DNA of 64,000 bases from Pezicula radicicola (Eukaryota; Ascomycota; Leotiomycetes; Helotiales; Dermateaceae): positions 252,425-316,424 of the forward strand of contig PDUO01000027.1 in assembly GCA_003008705.1 (NCBI GenBank). The letters run 5' to 3'. Under the pieces are notes generated by a model. It did no database searches, had not been told where the DNA came from, and worked only from the letters and a program-made list of their open reading frames with translations. Every line of letters starts with the position of its first letter. The stretch's first letter is position 1. Below, in pieces: positions 54,338 through 64,000 of the stretch. Made by a program: the position numbers and the translations under genes.

Positions 54338-54345
54338 GACGAGAC

Positions 54346-57067
54346 GGAGACGGGGCTGCAAACCAAGTAGGTTTAAGTTAGGCTCTTAGCTCTGGGTCTC
54401 GGCTTAAACTTACTGTACAATTGGTAATGTCTAACTCGTACCGTCGGACGGAGGGCGAAGGAACCGGACTTCCGTGAAAAAAAGTGAAAGCACGGTGTAG
54501 ATCGTGACCAAGGTGAGTGTTAGTTGAACTCTGATAAGGCTATCCGCCTGGTGGTCCCCCCTTTTATAATTTAGCCGAGATCCAAAACCCAACTTGTGGA
54601 AATTTGTGGAGTCGAAATCTTGGCTGTTGGAACAGCCTTAAAGATAATCATACTTCGGTATCATAAGTCGAAATCTCGCATAGTAGGTAGAATTAACTTG
54701 ACTTTTTATTCTTGAACATGACTTGAACGTGACTTGAACACCTTTAAACTTTGTTTTATGCAAGTGAGCTAGCTAGCATAAGTTACAGAGTAGCGAGTCC
54801 AACGTTACACTCGGTTACTAAATAGTCAATTTCTCCTTGCTCGCTTACTCCGAAATACAAATCAACTTCCATGATAATAGTAATTACAACTCCTAGTCTT
54901 ACATCTAGATCCATTACCATCAATAATGGCTCCTTACCTACTGCATTATATATGTAATAAGTCTGTTTCCCACTGAAATATTACCAGTGCACCACCAGTC
55001 TCGATTAAGTCAAACCAACATCTGTTTTCAAAGCCAACATACCTACAACTAACAACCCAACCCATAACCAACACAACCATACAAAATAATATCCGAACCA
55101 ACATCTCCACATCACAACCACAAAACTTCGACCTTCCCTTTCCTGCTAGCGTTATCAACTCAATACTCTCCACCAAATCAAACCAATATATACACAGTAA
55201 ATATCTTTGCAACCAACATTCTTACAACCAACGCAGCCAACACAACCAATACAACCACTTGAAACACTATCCCACCCAACATCACTAAAATCAACACCCC
55301 CCAAGATCAACACCCTTGAGACTTCACAAAACCATCCCATCTACACCATAATTCACAACCCCTCCAAACCCTAACCCCACAATCTCCTCTCATAATCTTC
55401 TCTCGCAGCTCGCCCCACCAAATATTAATCCTAGATATTACAATATTCTACTACAATTCACACTTCGTTTCAATACAAGCCATAAGTAGATAATACCAAG
55501 AATATACTATAGGTTCTTTTATAAAACATTCAGTAAGCCAATGTACTAACAGTTGTACTTTTATAGCTTAAGAGTTAAGATACTAAATTGCCTTTTCTTC
55601 TTCTTCTTTTTGAATATATATAAGTTATTAATAGAAGGGTAATAAGTCTCAAGAAGGAGATTTATAATATGTTTTAAAGTATTATACTTACTCCTTGTAA
55701 ATTTGTTAGAAGTAGTAACCTATATGTATTTTCTAGAGTAATTATATAAAGAAATTAAGTAGTAGATCCCCCCCACCCACCTTCTCGCACTCTTTATTAT
55801 AACTAAAAATTTGCCTTAAAATTAAAGGCTATAGAAATCACTTCTTCTAAATTTACTTGCTCTGCTCTTTGTTACCGAAATGCAACTTCTTCTTTGTCGT
55901 ACTTTTATTCACTATTGTTCAGCCCTGCGCAGAGCCGTAGATAGTCAAGTCAAGTCAAATCACACACTCAATCAAGCCAGATCAAATCACATCACATCGC
56001 ATCAACTTAACTTAATCAAAGACTCAAACTACCACCTCAAAGAGTCACAGAATCACAGCCTATCATTCCAAAACACAGCACTACACTTCTCATCTATCAA
56101 CAAACTTAATCAAACCCTCCCAATAAAGCCTCATTACCTTAAGTCTTCTATCTTCAAACAGTATCACATCAATCTATCATTTCAATCCATCAAGTACCAT
56201 CAAATCAATTAGATAATATTTAGATCCTCCCACGTCTATTTCTTCTAATTACAAGCAGCAATCCCTTACTACCCCTTTCACGGAATCTCGGAATCAATCT
56301 AGCTAAGATATAACACAAGTCCTTTATACAAGTTCCCCTCTAAGGCTCCAAGACTCCTAAGTTTTGTCTAAGTTTTTAGATTTAGATACCGCTATACCGA
56401 ATTATATATGCCTTTATAAGGTAGGTTAGGAAGAAAAGGGGTGTATTATTTTAGACTAACAAGGTAGGATATATAAAAAGGGGTAGAAATATATATACTT
56501 CTTTAGAGGGATATTAAATTATATAATTAGTTATCTATTTTATATCTTAAATTTTAAAGAGTTTAACTTTATACTTGTAATATAGCTTCTGGTTTTAGAG
56601 CTAATAATAGTAAATGCTTAGAAGGGAAGGTAGTATACTATTTATTGTATAATTATATAGCCACTCGCCGAGAGGATTAAAAGGACAGGTAAGATACTCT
56701 TTTTATATGTAGAATTATTGATCTATACAAAAGGACTAATGTAAAAATTTATTTATTTACTGTCCGGTCCTTTAGACTCTCATTTGTTTAATCCAATGGT
56801 CTTTACTTCCTAAAATTTGCCCCTAGTAGTAGTGTGGACCTCCTAGCCTTTAAAGACTATGCCGGGGTTAGAGGTCTGCGGTAATTGCTGGATCTCGATA
56901 GTGAGATATGATGAGATGGTGAGTGGAGTGGATTATTTTGGGTATCTGAGGAGCAGGATCTTTAGGTCTGTATGTCGCGAGATCGTTCGCGTCCACATCT
57001 TGAATCCAGTCGGCTTCCTCAGTAGCGAGTTCGTCTAGCAGTGGCAGTGGCAGAGGCAGTGGCTTTC
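54346..57067. other. 2.7-kb AT-rich interval, probably decayed repeats
   Basis: From 54346 to 55400 composition is moderate with A/C-rich simple patches (ACCAACA words at 55010-55260). From about 55540 to 56780 the sequence is very TA-rich and stop-dense, the look of transposon DNA after repeat-induced point mutation, though no parent element is readable. A plus-strand frame at 55880-56212 is low-complexity His/Ser/Asn and not supported. Just downstream of MTG1, a minus-strand frame 57071-56868 overlaps its stop by four bases and may be a read-through remnant. Confidence 0.45.
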
Positions 57068-58167
57068 TCAACCCGACTCAGCAACCCGAATCTTGGTCTT
57101 AACCCTCTGCGCCTCCTTCTTGGCCTTCCTAGCCTGACTTAAACTCATTCCCACCTCCTCCCTCATCTTCTTTTCTAACCCATCAGTCTCCACCTCATCA
57201 AGAACAAAGATCCCCAAATTCCCCTGTCTCCACCTCTGAATCATCCAAAGAGCCGCAGCCTCAATATCAGGGACACCCCCTTTTCCAAGCCTTCCAGTTT
57301 TCTTACATATAGCTTCGAGCAAGACGGAGATATCATTGGTTGCTTGTGTATATTCTTGATAGAGTTGTGGATTGTGGTTGTTTATATGGTAGAGTAGATA
57401 ATCTGCTAGTGTTGTTGGTGCTATTATTGTATCTTTTACGGAACCGCAGAGCGCGAGTTTGAGCATTGATTCGGAGTCTGGGATGAAGGGGACGAATACT
57501 CCGGGTGTATCGACTAGGTAGACTCCTTCTTGTTCTGTTTCGGGATTTGGATCTACGATCTTTACGCCTGATGCTATCTTTCTTGTAACTCCTGGTTGTG
57601 CTCCTGTGAAGGCGGCTTTTCCTCGATGTACACCCGCTGCGCGGAGGGCATTTAGAAGAGATGATTTTCCGACATTAGGCATGCCTACTATCAGCATCCG
57701 TGAGCCTATTAGGGAATTATTGTGCGAGGCGTATTCTTTGGCGAATTCGAGGAGAGTTGTTACGTCCTTTTTGGATTTGTGGTTCGAGAAGAGGACTGGT
57801 GATGGTGCGTGCCATGATCGTATTATATTTTCTCTCTAGATTACAATATATAAGCTTCAAGTCCTAGGCCAGGTGTAGCAAATAAAATAATGTAACACCG
57901 TACTTCTTTATCCTTTGGGCGATCCTTACTCCCCAAATCCCTCTTCGTATATACAACAAGTCGTTCTCGCCCAGCGAGCGATTGCTCAAAGAGCGGATTT
58001 CGAGATGTTAGTGGTACGCGATAGTCTCGACATTCGATGATTAGGTCGATGGAAGACAGCATGGTCTTCATCTTTGAGAGCCCAGATGCATGATGGCCAA
58101 GGAAGTAGGATCGAGGGAGGGAGAGTTGGGTAGGGAACACAGCCCTGGGAATGAATTGCGCTGCCAT
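57068..58167 (-). CDS. MTG1: mitochondrial GTPase Mtg1 (YlqF/RbgA family)
   Basis: Two exons (58167-57904 and 57835-57068; 68-bp intron) give 343 aa. The GTPase motifs come in circularly permuted order, as in YlqF/RbgA: the G4 motif is near residues 74-77 (T-K-R-D in place of N-K-x-D), G1 is G-M-P-N-V-G-K-S-S at 139-147, then Q-P-G-V-T (G2) and V-D-T-P-G-V (G3). I-D-L-I-I-E-C-R-D-Y-R-V-P precedes G4, as expected. The N-terminus (MAAQFIPRAVFP) is Arg-containing and acid-free, suiting a mitochondrial presequence. Mtg1 assists late assembly of the mitochondrial large ribosomal subunit. The C-terminus is Lys/Arg-rich. It is divergently arranged with the transporter at 58866, 0.7 kb away. Confidence 0.93.
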
Positions 58168-58865
58168 TGTGATGGCTGAGGATATGGAACTACCGGTGGT
58201 CCATTGTTAAAGTTCGCACTTTGAAGGTTAATGCTCTTCTAGAAAATCTTGCGACGGTGGTTTACTTTGATGCTGCAAGGCTGAGGATATATTTTTTGGC
58301 GCGATCTAGACACGAGTTTGCTCTAGCCAATCATCGCTCACTTGAATTGTCGGCCTATGACGCACTTGGCATTTGAACCCTGTAGCAAAGTCAACAACTT
58401 CGCCTCATTCTTGTCCAAACTTCACCATGTTCGTCCTTCTTACATTTCTTTTCGAAGGAACTTATTGGTGAAGAGCTTCTGACATCTATACTGTAGAAAG
58501 AGCCCTGTTATGGGTCCCTAGCATCCTCTTGACAAGAAAAGTGAAGCTTTGTAACTGTACATTAAACTACCTAGAGATCAACCCCCCATTTTACCGTAAG
58601 GTACCAACCAACAACCAATCTGTGCCAAGCACTTGTCCATTTACCCCATCAAGGGAAGCCTACTTATTATCTTTGCACGTGGCGCAGAGGTACTTGAGTA
58701 GCCTCCTACAACTCGTCATCGTCTAAATTTTTCTTCTTGTTCTTCTGAGGCAGCAGTAAGGTATATATTTACATATACACTGTCCAAATCATGTTCGATC
58801 AGAGTCGTTCGCAAAGCTCACCTGGAGGCAAAAGTGGGGAGTTCTAGGTATAGGAGGTGTAGAGA
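58168..58865. other. divergent promoter between MTG1 and the borate transporter
   Basis: No gene seen. Short frames at 58529-58726 have no support. A CTTCTTGTTCTTCTG pyrimidine stretch at 58731-58746 precedes the transporter. Confidence 0.45.
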
Positions 58866-60908
58866 ATGGCGGGAGACCGATTATCACCACCAGGTCCCGA
58901 GTCGGGCATGGACATCAGTTCAGCGTCGACAATGATTCCCGTGTCAGGAAACTCTTCGAATTCCGCATTAGGAGACAAATTGACAAAAGCACCCGACCAA
59001 GACATCATTAACTCTCCACATGACATCAACATCAACCAAGACCCAGAAAAAGGTGTCCTCGAGAAACAAATTAATGAGGAATCCCAAGCAACCAATTCCT
59101 CAAAGTCACCAACAACCAAAAAACCATTCGTCACCAAAGCCAAATCCCTCTTCGGCTCTTCAGGAAAACTGGAACCATTCCGTCTCCTTAAACAAGATAT
59201 CCGCAACATTAGGATTCGCTATCTTTCAGACTTGACTTGCTTCAACCAATTAGTCTTCGCAAGTGCCGTCTATGTATTCTTTACGAATATCTTGCCTGGT
59301 ATCACGTTTGCAAGCGATCTTTATGTGTTGACAGGTATGACTTGGGGGACTATTGAGATCGTGTTTAGTACAGGATTGTGTGGCGTTATTTTTTCTTTGT
59401 AAGTGTGATGCCTTTGGTATAAGAGTAAAATCGAGTGTTGATGTTTGATTTCCATAGCTTCTCGATTCAGCCTTTGACTATACTTGGAGTTACTGGTCCG
59501 TTTTCTGTGCTAGCCGAGAATATATACTCGCTATCTCAGGATTCATTTCATGTAAGTATGGTTAGCAAAGACCCAAAAAGTTGCATACGACTCACCAATT
59601 TCATAGGTTCCATTCTTACCTCTCATGGCTTGGTCCCTAATCCACTCTTGTTGGATGCACTGGCTCCTGGCAATTTTTAATGCTCACGACTGGACCATGC
59701 TCTATGTCACCAACTTCAGTGCAGATATCTTCTCGCTCCTCAACAGCGTGATCTATTTCCACAAAGCAATCCAAGAACTGCAACGCAATCATGCCGCTGT
59801 CTCGTTTGCGTCCTTCCTTTATTCGATAATAGGCTGCGTTGGGACTTTCCTGCTGGCAGTCTTTCTCTCTACTGCAAACTCCTGGAAACCTCTCTTTCAC
59901 CGCTATATCCGGATGGGACTTTCCGAATATGCAGCGGCTATTTCTATCGTTCTCTTCATTGGCATGCCTCGTATAGGCGAGCTAGCCACTTTGGACAGGC
60001 AGACACTGGCTGTCCAAACTTCCTTCCGGCCAACATCTCCGGACCGAACAGTTTTCTTCGTCCGTTTCTGGGAATTGCCAATTGGGTGGATTTTCCTCAG
60101 TATAATACCTGGAGCAATAATAACGGTACTCTTCTACTTCGACCACGAGATCTCGTCCATAATTTGTACATCGTCCCGGTACAACATCCGCAAGCCAACG
60201 GGCTATGCATGGGATATCGTACTCCTGGGAACCACAACAGCAATCTGTGGAATCCTTGGTTTACCACCAGCGAATGGTCTTTTGCCTCAAGCACCGCTCC
60301 ATTCCGAATCCCTTCTTCATACTCCGAAACACAAACAGAAAAATAAAAGTGAAGTCTCAGCTTCAGAAGAAGAAATCACAGTGACGAAGCCGCCTCAACA
60401 AACGGTTTACGAACAACGATACTCCAACCTTCTTCAAAGCTGTGGCATTCTTCTCTTCCTGTCTCCGCCCTTTCAACACGTCCTAGGCCTGACCCCAACA
60501 AGTGTCCTTGCAGGACTATTTCTCTTCATGGGCGAGCAATCACTAGCTGTGAACCCGATCCTTACTCGCTTCTTCTACATGCTAACACCACCTTCCGAAC
60601 TGCCTCGCCTGCCTAGAGGCATCAATTCCTGGTGGGGGATTCATGGATTTACGTTTGTTCAGATTGTAATGACTGGCATCATCTTCTATGTCACTTTGAC
60701 AGTAGTAGCGCCTGCTTTTCCGGTCTTAATCATCGTACTTGTTCCAGTGCGTCTGCAGCTGATGAATCGAATATGGAGCAGTGAGACGTTAAGATATGTT
60801 GATGCTTGGGCCTGTAGAGACGGGTGCCCTGAAGATAGCTTGAAAGACGAAAAGAGAACTGAGGGTGATGAGAGTGCAGAGGGAAGAGCAGGAGAAGGTT
60901 TCGTCTGA
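58866..60908 (+). CDS. BOR1: SLC4-type anion/borate transporter, Bor1-like
   Basis: Three exons (58866-59398, 59458-59551, 59607-60908; introns 59 and 55 bp) give 642 aa. The first ~110 residues are a soluble Ser/Asn-rich N-terminus. The membrane domain starts D-I-R-N-I-R-x-R-Y-L-S-D, then S-A-V-Y-V-F-F-T-N-I-L-P-G-I-T-F-A. Family marks follow: Q-P-L-T-I-L-G-V-T-G-P, P-F-L-P-L-M-A-W-S, L-G-L-P-P-A-N-G-L-L-P-Q-A-P-L-H and Y-E-Q-R-Y-S-N-L-L-Q. The last helices end at V-P-V-R-L-Q-L-M-N-R. Yeast Bor1 exports borate at the plasma membrane and belongs to the bicarbonate-transporter superfamily. The G-L-P-P-x-N-G-x-x-P-Q-A-P block is the substrate-site segment. The tail after helix 14 is short and Glu-rich. 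Confidence 0.92.
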
Positions 60909-62220
60909 ATTGGCATCTGGACAACGAAAACATGAACCTTCTCAAAACGCAACATTCAAAGGACAATTTACAGCCACTTGCTGGTGATGCTAGACATGCA
61001 GGAAAGGCCCAAAGTCACCCAAAAGATCCATATACAACTTGAAGATCAGAAGGGCTGTCTGAATTTGCAACACCACCTCCACGAAACCGTTCCTATGAGC
61101 TTGACTTGAAACCTCAGAAGCTCCTCCCGAATTACCTCAAGCAGAACGGCCATGGAGGCTAGAACAAGCCACAAAGGAAGCAGACAAGACTGCTTTGACC
61201 CTCTCACCAAGTCGCAGGGTTCAAAACTCCGGACTCCTAAAAGTCGACTAGCATGACTCAAATAGATTTCCAAGAAACATTATGAAGAAGCATCATGTGG
61301 CGATATTTAGAGTAGCATCATCATCCCCAACGAAAATTGAAAATTTGAAGCAAACTCTTTGTCTTGTGACTGTGGTTGATGGTAAGGCTGATGAATTTGG
61401 AGCGTCTAGACTTGAGATATGTAAAGTCGCGGATGGCTGTGATCCTTTGGGTTTAGCGTCCGGACGATTCGTCCCAAACTTTGTCCGGGTCGGTCGGGCC
61501 TGAATTGGCTAAAATCGGCGATAACGGGCGAGGAGGGACAGCAATAGGTTGAGGGTGGGTTAGTTGCTTGATGAGGAAGTCTTATGTGTTGAGGTCCACA
61601 GTGTGTAATTGGCTATTGGAATCAGTGTAAGGGCTGGTAGGGACATCATGCATTCATGTTGTGGACAGATGAACATCACAGGCAAAAAAACATTACATGG
61701 AGGGGCGTTATGGAGGGGCGTCGAGGAGGGGCGTCGAGGAGGGGTACTACGGTGGCCTATTGAAGTGAGTGACGACAAGGTGGGATGAGATGAATCGATG
61801 GACCAGGAAAGGAAAGGAAAGAAGAAGAACAGATGAGAAGATCAATCATAATAACAAAAGAGGATGGGGCGAGATGAAGAAGTGAGCAATTGATTGTAGC
61901 ATTGATAGGGCCGGAAAGCACAAGCCCATGGAGGCTTGGGGTTGTAACACGTGTGGCGATCTTGCTAATGCCGCTTGCTTAGAGACAGAGAGAGAGAGAG
62001 GAGAGAAGGAGAGCGAATTGGGTTGGGAAGTCTAGCGTGCTTTTGGTGGGGTGAAAGGTGTTTTATGACGAACACCTCGTTGGCCTAAGTACTGCTGTTC
62101 CTCTCTCTTTGAAAACTTTCTCTCCAATCCATCTACATCTCCAGACCAAGAGCACAATCACGGACTTCTACATACAACCTATACACACACAATCAATCGT
62201 CTTTTCACCATATCCTCATC
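60909..62220. other. 3' region of the transporter and promoter of TAL1
   Basis: No gene supported; a 73-codon frame at 61282-61503 lacks motifs. CACGTG at 61950-61955, a GA microsatellite at 61983-62015 and C/T-rich leader sequence near 62098-62135 precede the transaldolase start. Confidence 0.45.
61699..61745. promoter_or_regulatory. array of four AGGGG (STRE-like) sites, GGAGGGGCGTCGA repeat
   Basis: Four AGGGG cores, three within a 13-14 bp repeat GGAGGGGCGT(C/T), sit about 480-520 bp upstream of the transaldolase ATG. AGGGG is the stress response element bound by Msn2/4-type zinc fingers in yeast, and pentose-phosphate genes are stress targets there. Use in this fungus is inferred. Confidence 0.4.
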
Positions 62221-63328
62221 ATGTCCAACTCTCTTGAACAATTGAAGGCCTCTGGCACTACTGTCGTCTCCGACTCCGGTGACTTTGCGTCCATTGGCAA
62301 GTACAAGCCTCAAGATGCCACCACCAACCCCTCCTTGATCCTCGCTGCGACCAAGAAGCCAGAGTACGCCAAGCTCATCGATGTCGCTGTTGCATACGGA
62401 AAGGAGCACGGTACCGATATTGATTCCAAGGTCGATGCTACTCTTGACCGTCTGTTGGTTGAGTTCGGAAAGGAAATCTTGAAGATTGTTCCTGGAAAGG
62501 TCTCAACGGAAGTTGATGCCCGCTTCTCTTTCACAGTCAAGGGCTCCGTTGACAAGGCTCTTCACATTATCGATGTACGTATTCTTCCACCTCCGGTCTT
62601 CATCTCTACAGCTGTTGGCATGGATCAGAGATGCTAATTTTGCTTTCAACAGCTATACAAGTCCGTCGGCATTGACAAATCCCGAGTTCTGATCAAGATC
62701 GCCTCCACCTGGGAGGGAATCCAAGCCGCCCGTATCCTCCAGCGCGATCACGGCATCAACGTTAACCTCACCCTCATGTTCTCCCAAGTCCAGGCTATTG
62801 CCGCTGCCGAGGCCGGAACCTTCCTCATCTCCCCCTTCGTCGGTCGCATCCTCGATTGGTACAAGGCATCCACCGGAAAGACCTACAGCAAGGAGGAGGA
62901 CCCAGGAGTCGCTTCTGTCAAAGCTATCTTTGACTACTACAAGAAGTTCGGATACAAGACCATTGTCATGGGTGCCTCATTCAGAAATGTCGGTGAGATC
63001 ACCGAGTTGGCTGGATGTGATTACTTGACCATTGCTGTAAGTATCCTCTTCAGAACCTCATAGACAGAACTTTCTCTAACTGTAATAATAGCCTTCTCTC
63101 CTTGAAGAGCTCCAGAGCTCAGACGCCCCTGTTCCTAAGAAGTTGGCTGCCGAGAGCGCATCTTCGTTGAACCTCGAGAAGAAGTCCTACGTCGACGACG
63201 AGTCACTGTTCAGATTCGACTTCAACGAGGATCAGATGGCCGTCGAGAAGCTTCGTGAGGGTATTAGCAAGTTTGCCGCAGACGCCGAGACATTGAAGGA
63301 TATTCTCAAGGCCAAGATTGAGGCATAG
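62221..63328 (+). CDS. TAL1: transaldolase
   Basis: Three exons (62221-62574, 62653-63036, 63092-63328; introns 78 and 55 bp) give 324 aa, the usual length for this enzyme. [10 protein letters not shown] is the N-terminal transaldolase signature. Lys133 in [11 protein letters not shown] is the Schiff-base lysine. [20 protein letters not shown] and V-M-G-A-S-F-R-N-V complete the TIM-barrel active site. It transfers dihydroxyacetone units between sedoheptulose-7-phosphate and glyceraldehyde-3-phosphate in the cytosolic pentose phosphate pathway. Codon use is strongly biased to C-ending codons (GTC, ACC, AAG), unlike its neighbours, as expected for a highly expressed gene. ATG 62221 follows CATC and a C/T-rich leader. 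Confidence 0.98.
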
Positions 63329-64000
63329 GTCTGTTAATTTTTGGTTGTTGGTTGAGAGATATTTTGGTTGGGTGGTAGCCGGTATATGGCAACTTTACAT
63401 AGTACTCGAGGGTATTAGGTGATGAATGAACAAATATTTTTCAGCGATTTTGAAATATTGACCCGCCTTGGTCTCCCAGGTATCTAGAAAGATGACCGAC
63501 ATTTCCCAACTCTTTAAGACTTACATCTTTATCTCCACTGAGCAGGGAATAGAGACAGCACCTCGGAAATGTATAACAAAGTCTCGCACTTTGTTGTGTT
63601 TGAGCGAAGTAAGACGTGAGAGGTTCGATTAAAGTTTGGCTTAGTTTAATTTAGTTTGGTCAGATTTAACAGATTTAGATGAAGTGCTACAGGGTTCACT
63701 CACTCATCACTACATCATCACATCAATGACAATAAAACAGAACAAAGAATGGCAGAACTCAAGATATTTGAATTCTTCAACTAACTACCAACCACCAACC
63801 ACCCATCATATCATCATTCCATGCCCATGCTATGCGATTTTTCGATTTTCCCCAACCCAAGGCCAAACAAAGGCCATGCAATGCGAATTTTGTAGAAGAG
63901 AAACATAATATTCGATGCCAAGTGCCAATGCCAATAACCCTTTTAAGTAGAGTAGAGGAAAGTAGATAAAGCAAAGAGGAGTTTCTGAGAAACCGCCACC
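63329..64000. other. 3' flank of TAL1, no further gene seen
   Basis: 3' untranslated region and intergenic sequence; no supported frame up to the window edge. Confidence 0.5.

Noticed and set aside
55880..56212. 110-codon plus-strand frame
   Set aside because: Low-complexity His/Ser/Asn/Gln composition beside AT-rich decayed DNA; no start context or motif.
1..64000. Secondary-metabolite gene cluster and tRNA genes
   Set aside because: No PKS, NRPS, terpene or cluster regulator frames are visible, and no sequence folded by eye into a tRNA with a proper T-loop GGTTCRANYCC arm outside coding DNA.

Overview
The window looks like nuclear DNA of a filamentous ascomycete (Pezizomycotina). Genes carry short spliceosomal introns, mostly 44-80 bp, with GTRNGY donors and CTAAC-like branch points. 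Several fungal-restricted families are present: a HET domain, an NmrA-like protein, a tannase-type esterase, an LCCL-domain membrane protein, and an ankyrin protein with a fungal N-terminal domain. The Leotiomycetes/Sclerotiniaceae are my best guess; that is an inference from gene style, not a demonstrated placement. Gene models below were spliced by hand, and those given with exact exons sum to a multiple of three.

Layout. 0-5.3 kb is a decayed region: a flavin-monooxygenase pseudogene, an intact kinase-like gene, an uncertain small gene, and a broken membrane-protein gene. 7.2-20.8 kb holds an uncharacterised basic/acidic protein, a CTI6-type PHD protein of the Rpd3 deacetylase complex, a short-chain dehydrogenase pseudogene, an LCCL membrane protein, a secreted tannase/feruloyl esterase, and an acidic protein built from repeated I-E/D-N/D-Y-P and R-x-G-S-[IV]-L-S motifs. 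20.8-25.8 kb has no gene I can support. 25.8-38.9 kb holds a large ankyrin protein, PET191, an acid-lipase-type hydrolase, a PPN2-like polyphosphatase and a 2OG-Fe(II) oxygenase.

39-44 kb is the oddest part. A BTB/POZ gene is surrounded and interrupted by clusters of a degenerate 16-18 bp repeat. Its core is a small imperfect palindrome (GAGCGACTC, GAGTCGCTC, GAGTTACCC, GGGTAACTC) and its linker is usually AAAACAA. The clusters fill the BTB gene's one clear intron and lie in two putative 5'-leader introns and in the 3' flank. One falls in the probable last exon of the neighbouring gene.

47-64 kb returns to ordinary genes: ISY1 (coding exon 1 is only the ATG), a HET-domain pseudogene, a six-exon NmrA-like gene, mitochondrial GTPase MTG1, a BOR1-type SLC4 transporter and transaldolase TAL1. 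At 53.9-54.3 kb lies a 408-bp element with terminal inverted repeats and a perfect 8-bp target duplication, the structure of a non-autonomous hAT transposon. The genes do not form an evident pathway or secondary-metabolite cluster. The window reads as housekeeping genes interleaved with decaying accessory genes.
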